64,000 nt of DNA from Chryseobacterium indoltheticum (GCF_003815915.1 NZ_CP033929.1:2790001-2854000); one strand, 5' to 3'. Positions 43,372 to 51,423 are shown, numbered from the stretch's first letter. Made by a program: numbers and translations. Notes: generated by a model from the letters alone, not told the origin.

Positions 43372-43556
43372 AGTAAATGTACTTTAATAAATTAGTTAAA
43401 AAATTAACCTAAAGATAAAAGCAGCAGGATAAAGGCAGACGCTTCACTGATACTTAGATATCGTCCCCGATTTTATTCCCCTGCTGCTGTTTTCTTCCAA
43501 ATCCGGATAGAACGTTGTTTAGCCATAACTTTTACCATGGTGGATCAGAAGAAAAC
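43372..43556 (+). ncRNA. Predicted bridge RNA (seekRNA) of the IS110 element
   Basis: Folded by eye, three elements appear in the order known for IS110 bridge RNAs. (1) A 5' hairpin, 43392-43412. (2) A target-type loop: stem 43421-43434 with 43471-43487 (8 bp, 3-base bulge, 6 bp) around a 36-base loop. (3) A donor-type loop: stem 43491-43504 with 43542-43554 (7 bp, small internal loop, 4-5 bp) around a 37-base loop. Guides: CCCCGAT (43465-43471) pairs with right-flank ATCGGGG (44592-44598). TTACCAT (43532-43538) pairs with left-end ATGGTAA (43356-43362). ATAGAAC (43507-43513) equals the right end 44585-44591. Length and order resemble the ~177-nt RNA of IS621. Ends are approximate. Confidence 0.75.
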
Positions 43557-43577
43557 TTCTTTAAAAAAGAATTTTGT

Positions 43578-44567
43578 ATGTCAAAAATATCAAAAAAAGT
43601 AATTGGAGTAGATGTCGGAGCGAAGTTTTTAACAGTAAGCTTTAATGATTTTGAAAACAGAGATCAGGTTTTTAATATAGAAAATACCCAGCGCTCTATT
43701 TTGTCATTTCTAAAGAAACTGCGGATAGAAGATTATTGTTTTGTCATTGAGGCCACAGGAAATTACAGCAGTCGTATTTTACATTTATCCTTAGTTCAGG
43801 GCTTTGAATCAAGTCTGATAAACTGTATGTCTGTTAAGCATTTTGCAAGGATGAAAAACATCATCAGCAAGACAGATGCTGAAGATGCCAAGCTGATCAG
43901 GCTTTACGGAGAGATGTTTAAACCTGATATTTATACTTCTAAAAGTGTTGATATTGAACATCTTGATCAGGAACTAAAGCTTCTCAATGATTTGGAGGAA
44001 GAAAAAAGGAGATATGGAGTGAAGTTAAAATCTCTTCGCTATAATGCTCAGATTAATCCAAACACAGAAAAACATTATGAAAGAAGATTACAACAATTAG
44101 AAAAAGAGATTAAAGAAGTTATAAGCCGTCTCCCTGGGCTCCAGGATGAAGAGTTTAAGGAAACAAAAGCATTACTACAAAGTGTATCTGGCATTGGTGA
44201 AAAGACATCTCTTCAACTGATGACGGCTACTTCAGGATTTAAAAACTTTAATTCAGCAAAATCATTATCTAAATATTTTGGCTTGGCACCCCGTATTTAT
44301 CAATCGGGAAAGAAATCATATTCCCCGGGAAAATGCAGAACCTCAAAGAATCATATCAGGGGCTTGTTATATGTTTGTTCGTGGACGGCAATTAAGCATA
44401 ACAAACAATGTAAAGAGTTTTATGAAAGACTTCTTTCTCAGGGGAAACCTAAAAAATTAGCTTTAATTGCAGTATGTAACAAGCTACTGAGAATATGTTT
44501 TGGAGTGGTAAAAAATAAAATCAATTATCAACCAGATTATCAAAAAAACTTTAAAATTTTAACCTGA
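43578..44567 (+). CDS. IS110-family transposase (DEDD recombinase)
   Basis: RNA-guided-type recombinase of 329 aa. The RuvC-like DEDD set is visible as D12 (GVDVGAKF), E58 (VIEATGNY), D100 and D103 (SKTDAEDAK). A coiled-coil linker (about 125-185) leads to the Tnp/transposase_20 domain with SVSGIGEKTSLQL (202-214), FGLAPRIYQSGKKSY and the probable catalytic serine S243, then RGLLYVCSW (261-269). Start MSKISKKVIG (43578) is chosen because the 21 codons before it lie in the predicted RNA. The layout closely parallels IS621 (D11, E60, D102, D105, S241, from memory). It appears intact. Confidence 0.9.
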   Translation: MSKISKKVIGVDVGAKFLTVSFNDFENRDQVFNIENTQRSILSFLKKLRIEDYCFVIEATGNYSSRILHLSLVQGFESSLINCMSVKHFARMKNIISKTDAEDAKLIRLYGEMFKPDIYTSKSVDIEHLDQELKLLNDLEEEKRRYGVKLKSLRYNAQINPNTEKHYERRLQQLEKEIKEVISRLPGLQDEEFKETKALLQSVSGIGEKTSLQLMTATSGFKNFNSAKSLSKYFGLAPRIYQSGKKSYSPGKCRTSKNHIRGLLYVCSWTAIKHNKQCKEFYERLLSQGKPKKLALIAVCNKLLRICFGVVKNKINYQPDYQKNFKILT

Positions 44568-44624
44568 ATAATTTGCATAGTAACATAGAACATCGGGGCT
44601 AGGAAATCTATCTTTCATTCCATT

Positions 44625-44846
44625 TCTGTTATTGCGAGGAGCGTAGCGACGAAGCAATCTCAAAATAAAACGATAAGCAAATTAAAAACTAATTCCACTT
44701 TAGCATTCCGTAGGAATCTAAACTCTCTTTATGGAGACTTAGTTATGAAAACTATCGCCTAGATCCTTTCAGGATGACAAACTTTGTGACAATCTTTATT
44801 ATTTTTTTTAAAGAGATTGCTTCGTCACGTCATTTCTGGCAATGAC
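44625..44846. repeat. Composite REP-like element
   Basis: Left arm 44625-44661 contains ATTGCGAGGAGCGTAGCGAC and GAAGCAATCTC; right arm 44813-44846 contains GAGATTGCTTCGTCACGTC and GGCAATGAC, inverted relative to the left. From memory this is a very widely dispersed intergenic palindrome in Bacteroidota. Between the arms are small inverted words (TTCCGTAGGAA, ATCCTTTCAGGAT). The whole fills most of the gap between the IS110 right end and the AraC gene. No gene seen. Confidence 0.6.
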
Positions 44847-44869
44847 ACAAAACTTCGAACTAAAAATTC

Positions 44870-44923
44870 TAAAACACTTCACTTCCAATACTCTAAAACA
44901 CTCCCACCCAAAAACTCTCCCAC
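44870..44923. repeat. CTCCCAC word repeat downstream of the AraC gene
   Basis: Words ACTCTAAAACACTCCCACCC (44890-44909) and AACTCTCCCACTC. The 20-base word is exactly the reverse complement of 48261-48280, beyond hlyD, so an inverted pair brackets the AraC-tolC-hlyD genes. Confidence 0.55.
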
Positions 44924-45727
44924 TCAAGTATTCCCTTTCAATTTATGCAGATATTCAGTCGGCGGAATTCCAATTACTTTTTTGAAAATATTACTGAAAG
45001 ACGACAGACTGTTGTATCCCACCATCATGGCGATTTCATACATATTGTACTTTTCTTCAATCATTAATTCTAAGGAACGTGTAATCCTCAATGCACGCAG
45101 AAAACGAACGTAATTCATACCCAAAATCTCTTTAAACTTTCTCGAAAGCGTTCTTGTACTCATTCCGAATTCTTTTGCGGTAGATTCAATGGTTAAAGGC
45201 TTTTCAAGGTTAGCATGAATGTATTGGGCAACCTTCAATAAAGTTTCATCATTGGGAAAAGGATGCTGAACCGGAAATGCCAGTTTTTTATCTCGTTTTT
45301 CAGGTAAAATACCTTTTAAAGCTTTAAGGAAATAATAATTAGCACCATCATTCTTTGTGATTTTCCCATCCCAATCTTTTGTATATAAAATCATCTCTCT
45401 CAATAAATGACTGACGGAATAAATATTAATTTCATCAAAAAAGCCATCTTCATTTTCTTCTTTTTTAAAATAAAAATTATATAAATCTACTTTCGGACTT
45501 GTAGAAAAAATATAATGCGGTGTTCCAGCGGGAATCCATATGAAGCATCGTGCCGGTAAATACCAGTGTTTCAAATCAGTAAAAACATGTACAATACCGC
45601 CTTCTGCATACACTAATTGCGCAGAACTATGATGATGAATCTCTGTTTTCACATTGCCTGCAAGAACATGATATATATAAAACTCTGCATCTAATTCTTC
45701 AACGGCTCCAAAATGACTGTCATTCAT
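44924..45727 (-). CDS. AraC-family transcriptional regulator
   Basis: A 267-aa regulator (start MNDSHFGAVEELDAEFY at 45727; upstream Met possible but the extra 23 residues look unlike the family). An N-terminal cupin-type sensor (about residues 15-110, with HHHSSAQLVYAEGG and PAGTPHYI) is followed by two helix-turn-helix motifs at the C-terminus (ESTAKEFGMSTRTLSRKFKEI and EIAMMVGYNSLSSFSNIFKK, about residues 180-255). It is divergent from the tripartite efflux operon, about 135 bases away, and probably controls it. The inducer is unknown. Confidence 0.88.
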   Translation of the reverse strand: MNDSHFGAVEELDAEFYIYHVLAGNVKTEIHHHSSAQLVYAEGGIVHVFTDLKHWYLPARCFIWIPAGTPHYIFSTSPKVDLYNFYFKKEENEDGFFDEINIYSVSHLLREMILYTKDWDGKITKNDGANYYFLKALKGILPEKRDKKLAFPVQHPFPNDETLLKVAQYIHANLEKPLTIESTAKEFGMSTRTLSRKFKEILGMNYVRFLRALRITRSLELMIEEKYNMYEIAMMVGYNSLSSFSNIFKKVIGIPPTEYLHKLKGNT

Positions 45728-45814
45728 AAAATAAAGGTATGAAAAAAAATCAATTTGGCGTAAATGGACAAATTTTTTTCTGTTTTCACAAATCATGTCT
45801 TCGTTATCACTGCG

Positions 45815-45822
45815 TAAATTTG
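45815..45822 (+). promoter_or_regulatory. -7 box of the efflux operon
   Basis: TAaaTTTG, 41 bases before the ATG of the TolC-like gene. It lies within the divergent control region shared with the AraC gene, where the regulator would be expected to bind. No -33 TTG, which would fit activator dependence. Confidence 0.5.
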
Positions 45823-45863
45823 CAGGATCAAAATCAATTTAGCAAAAAACCTTTAATAAATTT

Positions 45864-47201
45864 ATGAAAATGATATTTAACGCACACAGATATCACTGTA
45901 TGGCGTTGTGCTTATTACTAATAAGCAATCTTTTACACTCACAGATGATCGATTATCAACATCTCAGCTTACAGCAAGCAGTTGAGATTGGATTAAAGAA
46001 CAATAAAAAAATTCAGATCAGTCATTTGAAAAACGAAATGTCGGAAACCAAAGAAAAAGATCTCAAAATGGAAAAACTCCCGGAAATTGAGTTTCATACA
46101 AGTTATAATCAGGTTTCAAATCTTTTTCAACATGAAAATGGCGTATTTGGAAAAGCGACAAAGTATGACATCATCAATGGAATGTATGATTTTACGCTTT
46201 CGGCTTCCATTCCGGTTTACATCGGTGGAAAAATTAAAAATACAGAGAAAAAAGCAGCTATTGACACTGAAATTTCTTCATTAAAAACACATTTGAACGA
46301 AAGACAATTGAAGATGGAAATCATCACCGCTTTTCTTCAGATTCATCATTTAAAAGAGCAGCAAGGTTTGATTAATGATAAAATGCACGAAGATTCTGTC
46401 AATATCAAACAAGTCAAAGCCTTAAAAGCAAATGGCGTCGTGACAGTAAATGAAGTCCTGAGAACTTCTTTACAGCTTTCTAATCATAAAATGAGTTGGA
46501 CAGAATTGGATAACGATGTACAGATTGCCGAACATAAATTAAAAACTATTCTTTCACTTTCCGAAAATCAGGAAATGCATGTTGACACGGAAGATTTGAT
46601 TTCGGAGAATGCAGAAATTCCTTACGTGGATGAATTAACAGAAACAGCTTTGCATAAAAACGAATCCGTAGAAATGGCCAACAAAAATCTTTCGCTTAAA
46701 GAAATAGATCAAAAAATTACAAAAGCGAATTATTTACCGAAAATAACTGCTGGTGGAGAATATTTTTTAAAATATCCGAATATGATGTTTTTTCCGCCCG
46801 AACCATATGCCTATCGTTTAGGAATGATTGGAGTCAATCTTACTTATCCTATCGAAAGTCTCTATAAAAATAAATACAAAATGCAGGAAGCAAAGGAAAA
46901 TATTACTCTTGCAAAATTACAGATCGAAGAAAATGAAGAGAACATCAGACACAATGTTTACGAAACTTACAAGAAATTTGAAGAAACCGATCAGAAGGTA
47001 AAAATTGCAGAAGAAGCGATCAACCAGGCTAAAGAAAACTACAGAATTGTAAGAACAAAATACAGCAATAAATTAAGCTTGATTACCGAATTAATTGATG
47101 CTGACAATGCTTATTTAGAAGCTCAATCTAATCTAATTTCAGTAAAAATAAATCGTCAGCTAAAATATTACCAACTCCAATATGCGATTGGAAACCTATA
47201 A
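45864..47201 (+). CDS. TolC-family outer-membrane efflux protein
   Basis: A 445-aa outer-membrane channel of a tripartite pump. Signal peptide near residues 1-27 (ALCLLLISNLLHSQ), then the two long helical repeats typical of TolC, beginning LSLQQAVEIGLKNNKKIQIS (about 32-51) and, for the second repeat, TETALHKNESVEMANKNLSL (about 259-278), and the GVNLTYPIESLYKNKYK strand/helix boundary near 330. It forms the outer-membrane and periplasmic tunnel used by the HlyD and MFS proteins encoded next. Confidence 0.88.
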   Translation: MKMIFNAHRYHCMALCLLLISNLLHSQMIDYQHLSLQQAVEIGLKNNKKIQISHLKNEMSETKEKDLKMEKLPEIEFHTSYNQVSNLFQHENGVFGKATKYDIINGMYDFTLSASIPVYIGGKIKNTEKKAAIDTEISSLKTHLNERQLKMEIITAFLQIHHLKEQQGLINDKMHEDSVNIKQVKALKANGVVTVNEVLRTSLQLSNHKMSWTELDNDVQIAEHKLKTILSLSENQEMHVDTEDLISENAEIPYVDELTETALHKNESVEMANKNLSLKEIDQKITKANYLPKITAGGEYFLKYPNMMFFPPEPYAYRLGMIGVNLTYPIESLYKNKYKMQEAKENITLAKLQIEENEENIRHNVYETYKKFEETDQKVKIAEEAINQAKENYRIVRTKYSNKLSLITELIDADNAYLEAQSNLISVKINRQLKYYQLQYAIGNL

Positions 47202-47206
47202 AAACT

Positions 47207-48253
47207 ATGGCACAAAAGCAATTAACAAGAAAGGAAAAAAGAATCAACAAAACGATTACTTTATTGGCCTGGATTCTCATTATAACAGGAATTACCGGAA
47301 TGCTGAGCTTCTATTTTTTTTCAAGAAAAAACGTGACGACCAACGATGCACAGATCGAACAATATATAACGCCGGTTTCAAGCAAAGTTTCAGGATTCAT
47401 TCAAACGATTAAGTTTAATGAAAATCAATTCGTTCACAAAGGAGACACTTTAATTATAATTGATAATCGTGAATTTGTCAATCAGGTAAAAATGGCTGAA
47501 GCCAGCCTTAATGCCAATTCTGAGAATATTAACACCATCGAAAGTGGCGTAAATACCAAAGCAAGCGATAATAAAATCATCGATGCTAAAATTACTTCCG
47601 CAAAAATCGACATCTGGAGAACCGAACAGGATTTTAAAAGGTACAAAAACCTGGTTTCAGAAGATGCCGCAACCGAACAACAGTTTGAAAATGCCAAAGC
47701 TTCTTATGAGCAGGCAAAAGCAAACCTTTTAGCTTTAGAGCAGCAGAAAAATGCAGTGAGAGCAAGTGTAAATGAACAGGAAACAAAAGTTGCTCCGGTA
47801 AAAAGTCAGATTCAGCAAAGCTCAGCAAGTTTGAACAATGCTAAGCTTTTCCTTTCTTATACAGTAGTGACAGCTCCTTACGACGGTTGGGTTGGTAAGA
47901 AAACCATTCAGGAAGGTCAGTTGATTAAAGAAGGTCAGGCTTTGGTTCAAATTGTAAGCAAAGAAAAATGGATCATTGCCAATTATAAAGAAACTCAGTT
48001 GGGGCAGATCAACCAGAATAAAGAAGTTATCATCACAGCAGATGCTTATCCTGACGTAGAATTTAAAGGAAAAATAGTTTCGGTTTCTCCAGCTTCAGGT
48101 TCGCAATTCTCATTAGTAAAGCCCGATAATGCAACAGGAAATTTCGTGAAAATAGAACAAAGATTTCCGGTGAAAATTATTCTTAATAATCATCAAAACA
48201 ACGAAAAACTACTTTCCGGAATGAATGTTCTGGTGAGTGCTAAAAAGATTTAG
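47207..48253 (+). CDS. HlyD/EmrA-type periplasmic adaptor
   Basis: Membrane fusion protein of 348 aa linking the inner-membrane permease to TolC. One N-terminal transmembrane helix (about residues 16-38), then a split lipoyl/barrel-sandwich domain (VTTNDAQIEQYITPVSSKVSGFI near 43-65 and TVVTAPYDGWVGKKTIQEG near 222-240), a long coiled coil between (about 90-210) and a beta-barrel domain (about 255-345). The V-TNDAQ motif is typical of the EmrA branch that works with 14-helix MFS pumps. It begins five bases after the TolC gene. Confidence 0.9.
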   Translation: MAQKQLTRKEKRINKTITLLAWILIITGITGMLSFYFFSRKNVTTNDAQIEQYITPVSSKVSGFIQTIKFNENQFVHKGDTLIIIDNREFVNQVKMAEASLNANSENINTIESGVNTKASDNKIIDAKITSAKIDIWRTEQDFKRYKNLVSEDAATEQQFENAKASYEQAKANLLALEQQKNAVRASVNEQETKVAPVKSQIQQSSASLNNAKLFLSYTVVTAPYDGWVGKKTIQEGQLIKEGQALVQIVSKEKWIIANYKETQLGQINQNKEVIITADAYPDVEFKGKIVSVSPASGSQFSLVKPDNATGNFVKIEQRFPVKIILNNHQNNEKLLSGMNVLVSAKKI

Positions 48254-48455
48254 AGTTTGAGGGTGGGAGTGTTTTAGAGTTTTAGAGTTTTAGAGTTTTA
48301 GAGTAAAAATATTCGGCTCGAATTTTAAATTATCTCATTATCAAATTTTCAAATTAAAATATTTTAGCGAAAAGACAGAATCGCAAGTTTGCCATCTTAC
48401 CTTTACTTTTACACCCTTGCCCTTTTGTCTTTTCGCATTTTGTTTCAAAAAAATC
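48254..48455. other. Gap between hlyD and the MFS permease, with repeats
   Basis: About 200 bases. The first 50 hold a TAGAGTTTGAGGGTGGGAGT word (48251-48270) and a tandem 8-base repeat. The rest is AT-rich and shows no promoter match that I would trust. The three efflux genes may still be co-transcribed through it. Confidence 0.4.
48271..48304. repeat. Tandem 8-base repeat GTTTTAGA x4
   Basis: Four consecutive copies of GTTTTAGA from 48271 to 48302, followed by GT. Such a microsatellite can vary in copy number by slippage. It is directly next to the 20-base word 48261-48280 shared in inverse orientation with 44890-44909. Confidence 0.8.
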
Positions 48456-50018
48456 ATGCAACACAATACAATTTATCATAGATGGGTGCCGCAATGGCTG
48501 AAGATTCCTCTTTTGGTTTTAGCGCTGTTTCCTCACCTGATGTTGTTGTCGATATTACATTCTAATAGCGCCTTCACATCTTCTTTTATGGATGTAGATT
48601 CAGACGATATTCAATATTTAATGATTTTAATGTACGGAACATTTGTGGTTACACTTTTAGTAATACAGCGGTTTATGGCGTATTTCAGTGTGAAATATTA
48701 TGTACTTTTAATGTCTTCCATTTCGGTCATCATACTCTACTTATTATCGGTTACCAATAATTATTATGCTATTTTGGTAATCAGATTTTTGGAAGGAATT
48801 TTCGGAGTATTGGAAGGTGCTATTTTTTTACCGCTAATTATCGCCGAATTAAAAACCAGACACGCCAAAATCATCGCCTATCTTTTCATGTATTCCATCA
48901 TGTTGACGGGCGGAACGATTACGACTTCTTTATTAAAATCGAGTATTGAAGATTATGATTTTCAGCATATGATTTTAATGATGGTTTATTTTCATGTTTT
49001 TATTTTAGTTGTCGGAATTGCCATTTTTAATAGAAACAGGTTTTTCCCAAAAAAGCCTTTGTATCAGTTAGATATTACAAGTTGGTTTTTACTTTGGACA
49101 TGTTTACAATCAGGAGGTTATGCTATTATCTACGGGAAAAGACTGATGTGGTTTGAATCTGACATCATTATTGTAAGTTTTTTCATCTTTCTGATTTCGG
49201 GAGGTTTATTTATGCTAAAACAGAGAAATTCTAAGCGTCCACTTTTTCATTTTGAAGTTTTTAGTTCTAAAAATGTGATCGTCGGAATCTTATTGTTTTT
49301 TATTTTTTATTTGATTCGTTCAGGTTTAAATAATGTCTACGCCATCATGGCAACTGTTTGGAAATGGCCTTGGGATTATATCGTCGATATACAATATTGG
49401 AATGTTGCCGGAACACTTATCGGTGTATTTTTATCCGGAATTTGTTTAACGAAAGGTGTTTCCTCAAGAATTGTTTTTTTTACCGGATTTATTTTATTGG
49501 CGGTTGATTGCGCCTGGTTTACCTACACTTTTTATCCGGACACTACCCTTTCAACGATTTGTCCGCCTTTATTTTTGCAGGGAATTGCGCAGGGTTTATT
49601 ATTTACGCCTTTGGTTTTCTTTTTAATTTCAGGAACGCCGGAAGATTATGTTGCCAATGCCACTGCTTTAGGAACTACAACCCGTTTCTGGACAACTGCG
49701 ATCGGTTACGCTTTAATGCAGAATTTAATGCTTTTTTTAACGTTAAAACATTCTGATACCTTAAGTTCTGAGTTTACTGATACAAATCCGATTTTTTCCT
49801 CGCAATGGAACCAACTTTTTGGATCAAATAGTACGCAACTTCCCATAAATGAATCTTTATCCCTAACCGCAGGAGCTTTTAAAGCTAAAATAAATGCACA
49901 GGCAATGTTGTTGTCTAATATGGAGATTTTTACCGGATTATTTTGGTTAGCTTTAATAACAGCATTTGTGGTTTTACTGTATCATCCGATAAGGATTGCC
50001 GTCAGAAATATTATGTAA
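48456..50018 (+). CDS. MFS drug-efflux permease (EmrB-like, 14-helix type)
   Basis: A 520-aa inner-membrane permease with about 14 hydrophobic segments. The start MQHNTIYHRWVPQWLKIP (48456) gives a normal cytoplasmic N-terminus; upstream codons run into the repeat gap. The RFLEGIFGVLEGAIFLPLI segment (about residues 107-125) matches the position of motif C in DHA2 pumps, and a large extracytoplasmic loop precedes the last helix (about 430-490). With the preceding HlyD and TolC proteins it would form a tripartite exporter; substrate unknown. Confidence 0.85.
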   Translation: MQHNTIYHRWVPQWLKIPLLVLALFPHLMLLSILHSNSAFTSSFMDVDSDDIQYLMILMYGTFVVTLLVIQRFMAYFSVKYYVLLMSSISVIILYLLSVTNNYYAILVIRFLEGIFGVLEGAIFLPLIIAELKTRHAKIIAYLFMYSIMLTGGTITTSLLKSSIEDYDFQHMILMMVYFHVFILVVGIAIFNRNRFFPKKPLYQLDITSWFLLWTCLQSGGYAIIYGKRLMWFESDIIIVSFFIFLISGGLFMLKQRNSKRPLFHFEVFSSKNVIVGILLFFIFYLIRSGLNNVYAIMATVWKWPWDYIVDIQYWNVAGTLIGVFLSGICLTKGVSSRIVFFTGFILLAVDCAWFTYTFYPDTTLSTICPPLFLQGIAQGLLFTPLVFFLISGTPEDYVANATALGTTTRFWTTAIGYALMQNLMLFLTLKHSDTLSSEFTDTNPIFSSQWNQLFGSNSTQLPINESLSLTAGAFKAKINAQAMLLSNMEIFTGLFWLALITAFVVLLYHPIRIAVRNIM

Positions 50019-50061
50019 AGTTTTTAGGCAGAAAATTTGCTATCATTCATGAAATTGATTT

Positions 50062-51423
50062 ATGGAAATTCAGGAAGTCGTATCAAAACAGAAAGCATTT
50101 TTTAAAACACAGCAAACGAAAAATATAAGATTCAGAAAAATGTATCTTGAAAAACTTCGGGATGTGATTTTACAAAATGAAAATCTTTTATACGAAGCTA
50201 TTTACAAAGATTTTGGAAAGTCAAAATTTGACACTTTTACCACAGAAATTTCCTTTATTTTAAATGATATTAAGTATTATCTAAAGAATTTAAAGTCGCT
50301 TTCAAAACCTAAAAAAGTACGCACAAATCTTGTTAATCAGATTGGAAAAAGTAGAATTCATTCCGAACCTTTAGGAAATATTTTAGTGATCGGCGCATGG
50401 AATTATCCTTATCAACTTTCGTTATCTCCAATCGTTGTAGCTTTAGCAGCCGGAAACTCCTGTATTTTAAAGCCAAGCGAAATTGCTGAAAATACCATGA
50501 AAGCAATGGTAAAAATCATCAATGAAAATTTTCCACCAGAATATTTATTCGCTTACGAAGGCGGAATTGATGAAACAACAGAACTTCTAAAGCTCAAATT
50601 TGATAAAATATTTTTCACAGGAAGTACGAAAGTCGGGAATATCGTTTACAAAGCGGCTGCAGAAAATTTAACCCCGGTTGTTTTGGAATTAGGAGGGAAA
50701 TCTCCGGCAATTATTACAAAAGATGCCAATCTTGAAGTGGCAGCCAAAAGAATTATTTGGGGCAAATTTTTAAATGCTGGACAAACCTGTGTCGCTCCGG
50801 ACTACTTATTGGTCGAAGAATCTGTACAGGAGCAGTTTTTAGAAATGCTTAGAAAAAATATTCAGCAATTTAAATATGAACCTGAATCTGAACATTATAC
50901 AAAAATCATCAACAAAAAGAATTTTGAACGGTTAATTAAATTAGTTAATCATGAAAAGATTTATGTTGGAGGAGAATATGATGAAGAAAAATTATACATA
51001 GAACCAACGATTCTCACAAATATTAATTGGAAAGATGACGTGATGCAGGAAGAAATTTTTGGACCGATTTTACCTGTAATTTCTTTTACTAATTTCAATT
51101 TAATTTTAAATGAAATTATAGAATTGGAAAAGCCTTTAGCTGCATATCTATTCACCAATAATGCTGAAGAAAAAGAAAGTTTCACGAATAAACTTTCTTT
51201 TGGAGGCGGCTGTATTAATGATGTAATGATGCATTTAGGAAATGAAAATCTTCCTTTTGGGGGTGTTGGGAATTCCGGAATCGGAAATTATCACGGAAAA
51301 TTTGGTTTTGAAACCTTTTCACATCAAAAAGCTGTTTTACAACGAGCAACCTGGGGTGAACCAGACATAAAATATCCGCCTTATTCCGAGAAAAAACTAG
51401 GCTGGATTAAAAAATTTATGTAA
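50062..51423 (+). CDS. Aldehyde dehydrogenase family protein
   Basis: NAD(P)-dependent oxidoreductase of 453 aa, similar in length to class 3 (fatty) aldehyde dehydrogenases, which lack the N-terminal extension. Catalytic residues are all present: N114 (AWNYPYQLS), E209 (LELGGKSPA) and the nucleophile C243 (NAGQTCVAPDYLL). The C-terminal LPFGGVGNSGIGNYHGKFGFETFSH segment (about 400-424) is typical of the class. Probable role in oxidising medium or long-chain aldehydes. Starts 43 bases after the MFS gene and could belong to that transcript. Confidence 0.9.
   Translation: MEIQEVVSKQKAFFKTQQTKNIRFRKMYLEKLRDVILQNENLLYEAIYKDFGKSKFDTFTTEISFILNDIKYYLKNLKSLSKPKKVRTNLVNQIGKSRIHSEPLGNILVIGAWNYPYQLSLSPIVVALAAGNSCILKPSEIAENTMKAMVKIINENFPPEYLFAYEGGIDETTELLKLKFDKIFFTGSTKVGNIVYKAAAENLTPVVLELGGKSPAIITKDANLEVAAKRIIWGKFLNAGQTCVAPDYLLVEESVQEQFLEMLRKNIQQFKYEPESEHYTKIINKKNFERLIKLVNHEKIYVGGEYDEEKLYIEPTILTNINWKDDVMQEEIFGPILPVISFTNFNLILNEIIELEKPLAAYLFTNNAEEKESFTNKLSFGGGCINDVMMHLGNENLPFGGVGNSGIGNYHGKFGFETFSHQKAVLQRATWGEPDIKYPPYSEKKLGWIKKFM

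Larger units (their letters stand above)
43356..44593 (+). mobile_element. IS110-family insertion sequence with predicted AT core
   Basis: About 1.24 kb, the usual IS110 size. Boundaries are inferred from guide matches: core AT at 43356-43357 (left) and 44592-44593 (right). The left end carries a promoter and a ~200-base non-coding region; the right end is only about 24 bases past the transposase stop. No long terminal inverted repeats, as expected, although 43352-43372 and 44569-44590 are loosely inverted copies (TTCTATG...TGCA...TTA). The element lies between the ribosomal protein operon and the AraC/efflux genes. Confidence 0.75.

Noticed and set aside
43515..43577. Upstream start codon for the IS110 transposase
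   Set aside because: It would add 21 residues that do not resemble the family and whose codons lie in the predicted donor loop of the RNA. The start at 43578 gives the usual DEDD spacing.
43352..44590. Classical terminal inverted repeats of the IS
   Set aside because: The loosely inverted ends (TTCTATG...TGCA...TTA) are imperfect and include bases outside the predicted core. IS110 elements do not rely on terminal inverted repeats, so boundaries were taken from guide matches.
48271..48304. CRISPR array
   Set aside because: The GTTTTAGA units are contiguous 8-base tandem copies without spacers, and no cas genes are present. No CRISPR array was seen anywhere in the window.
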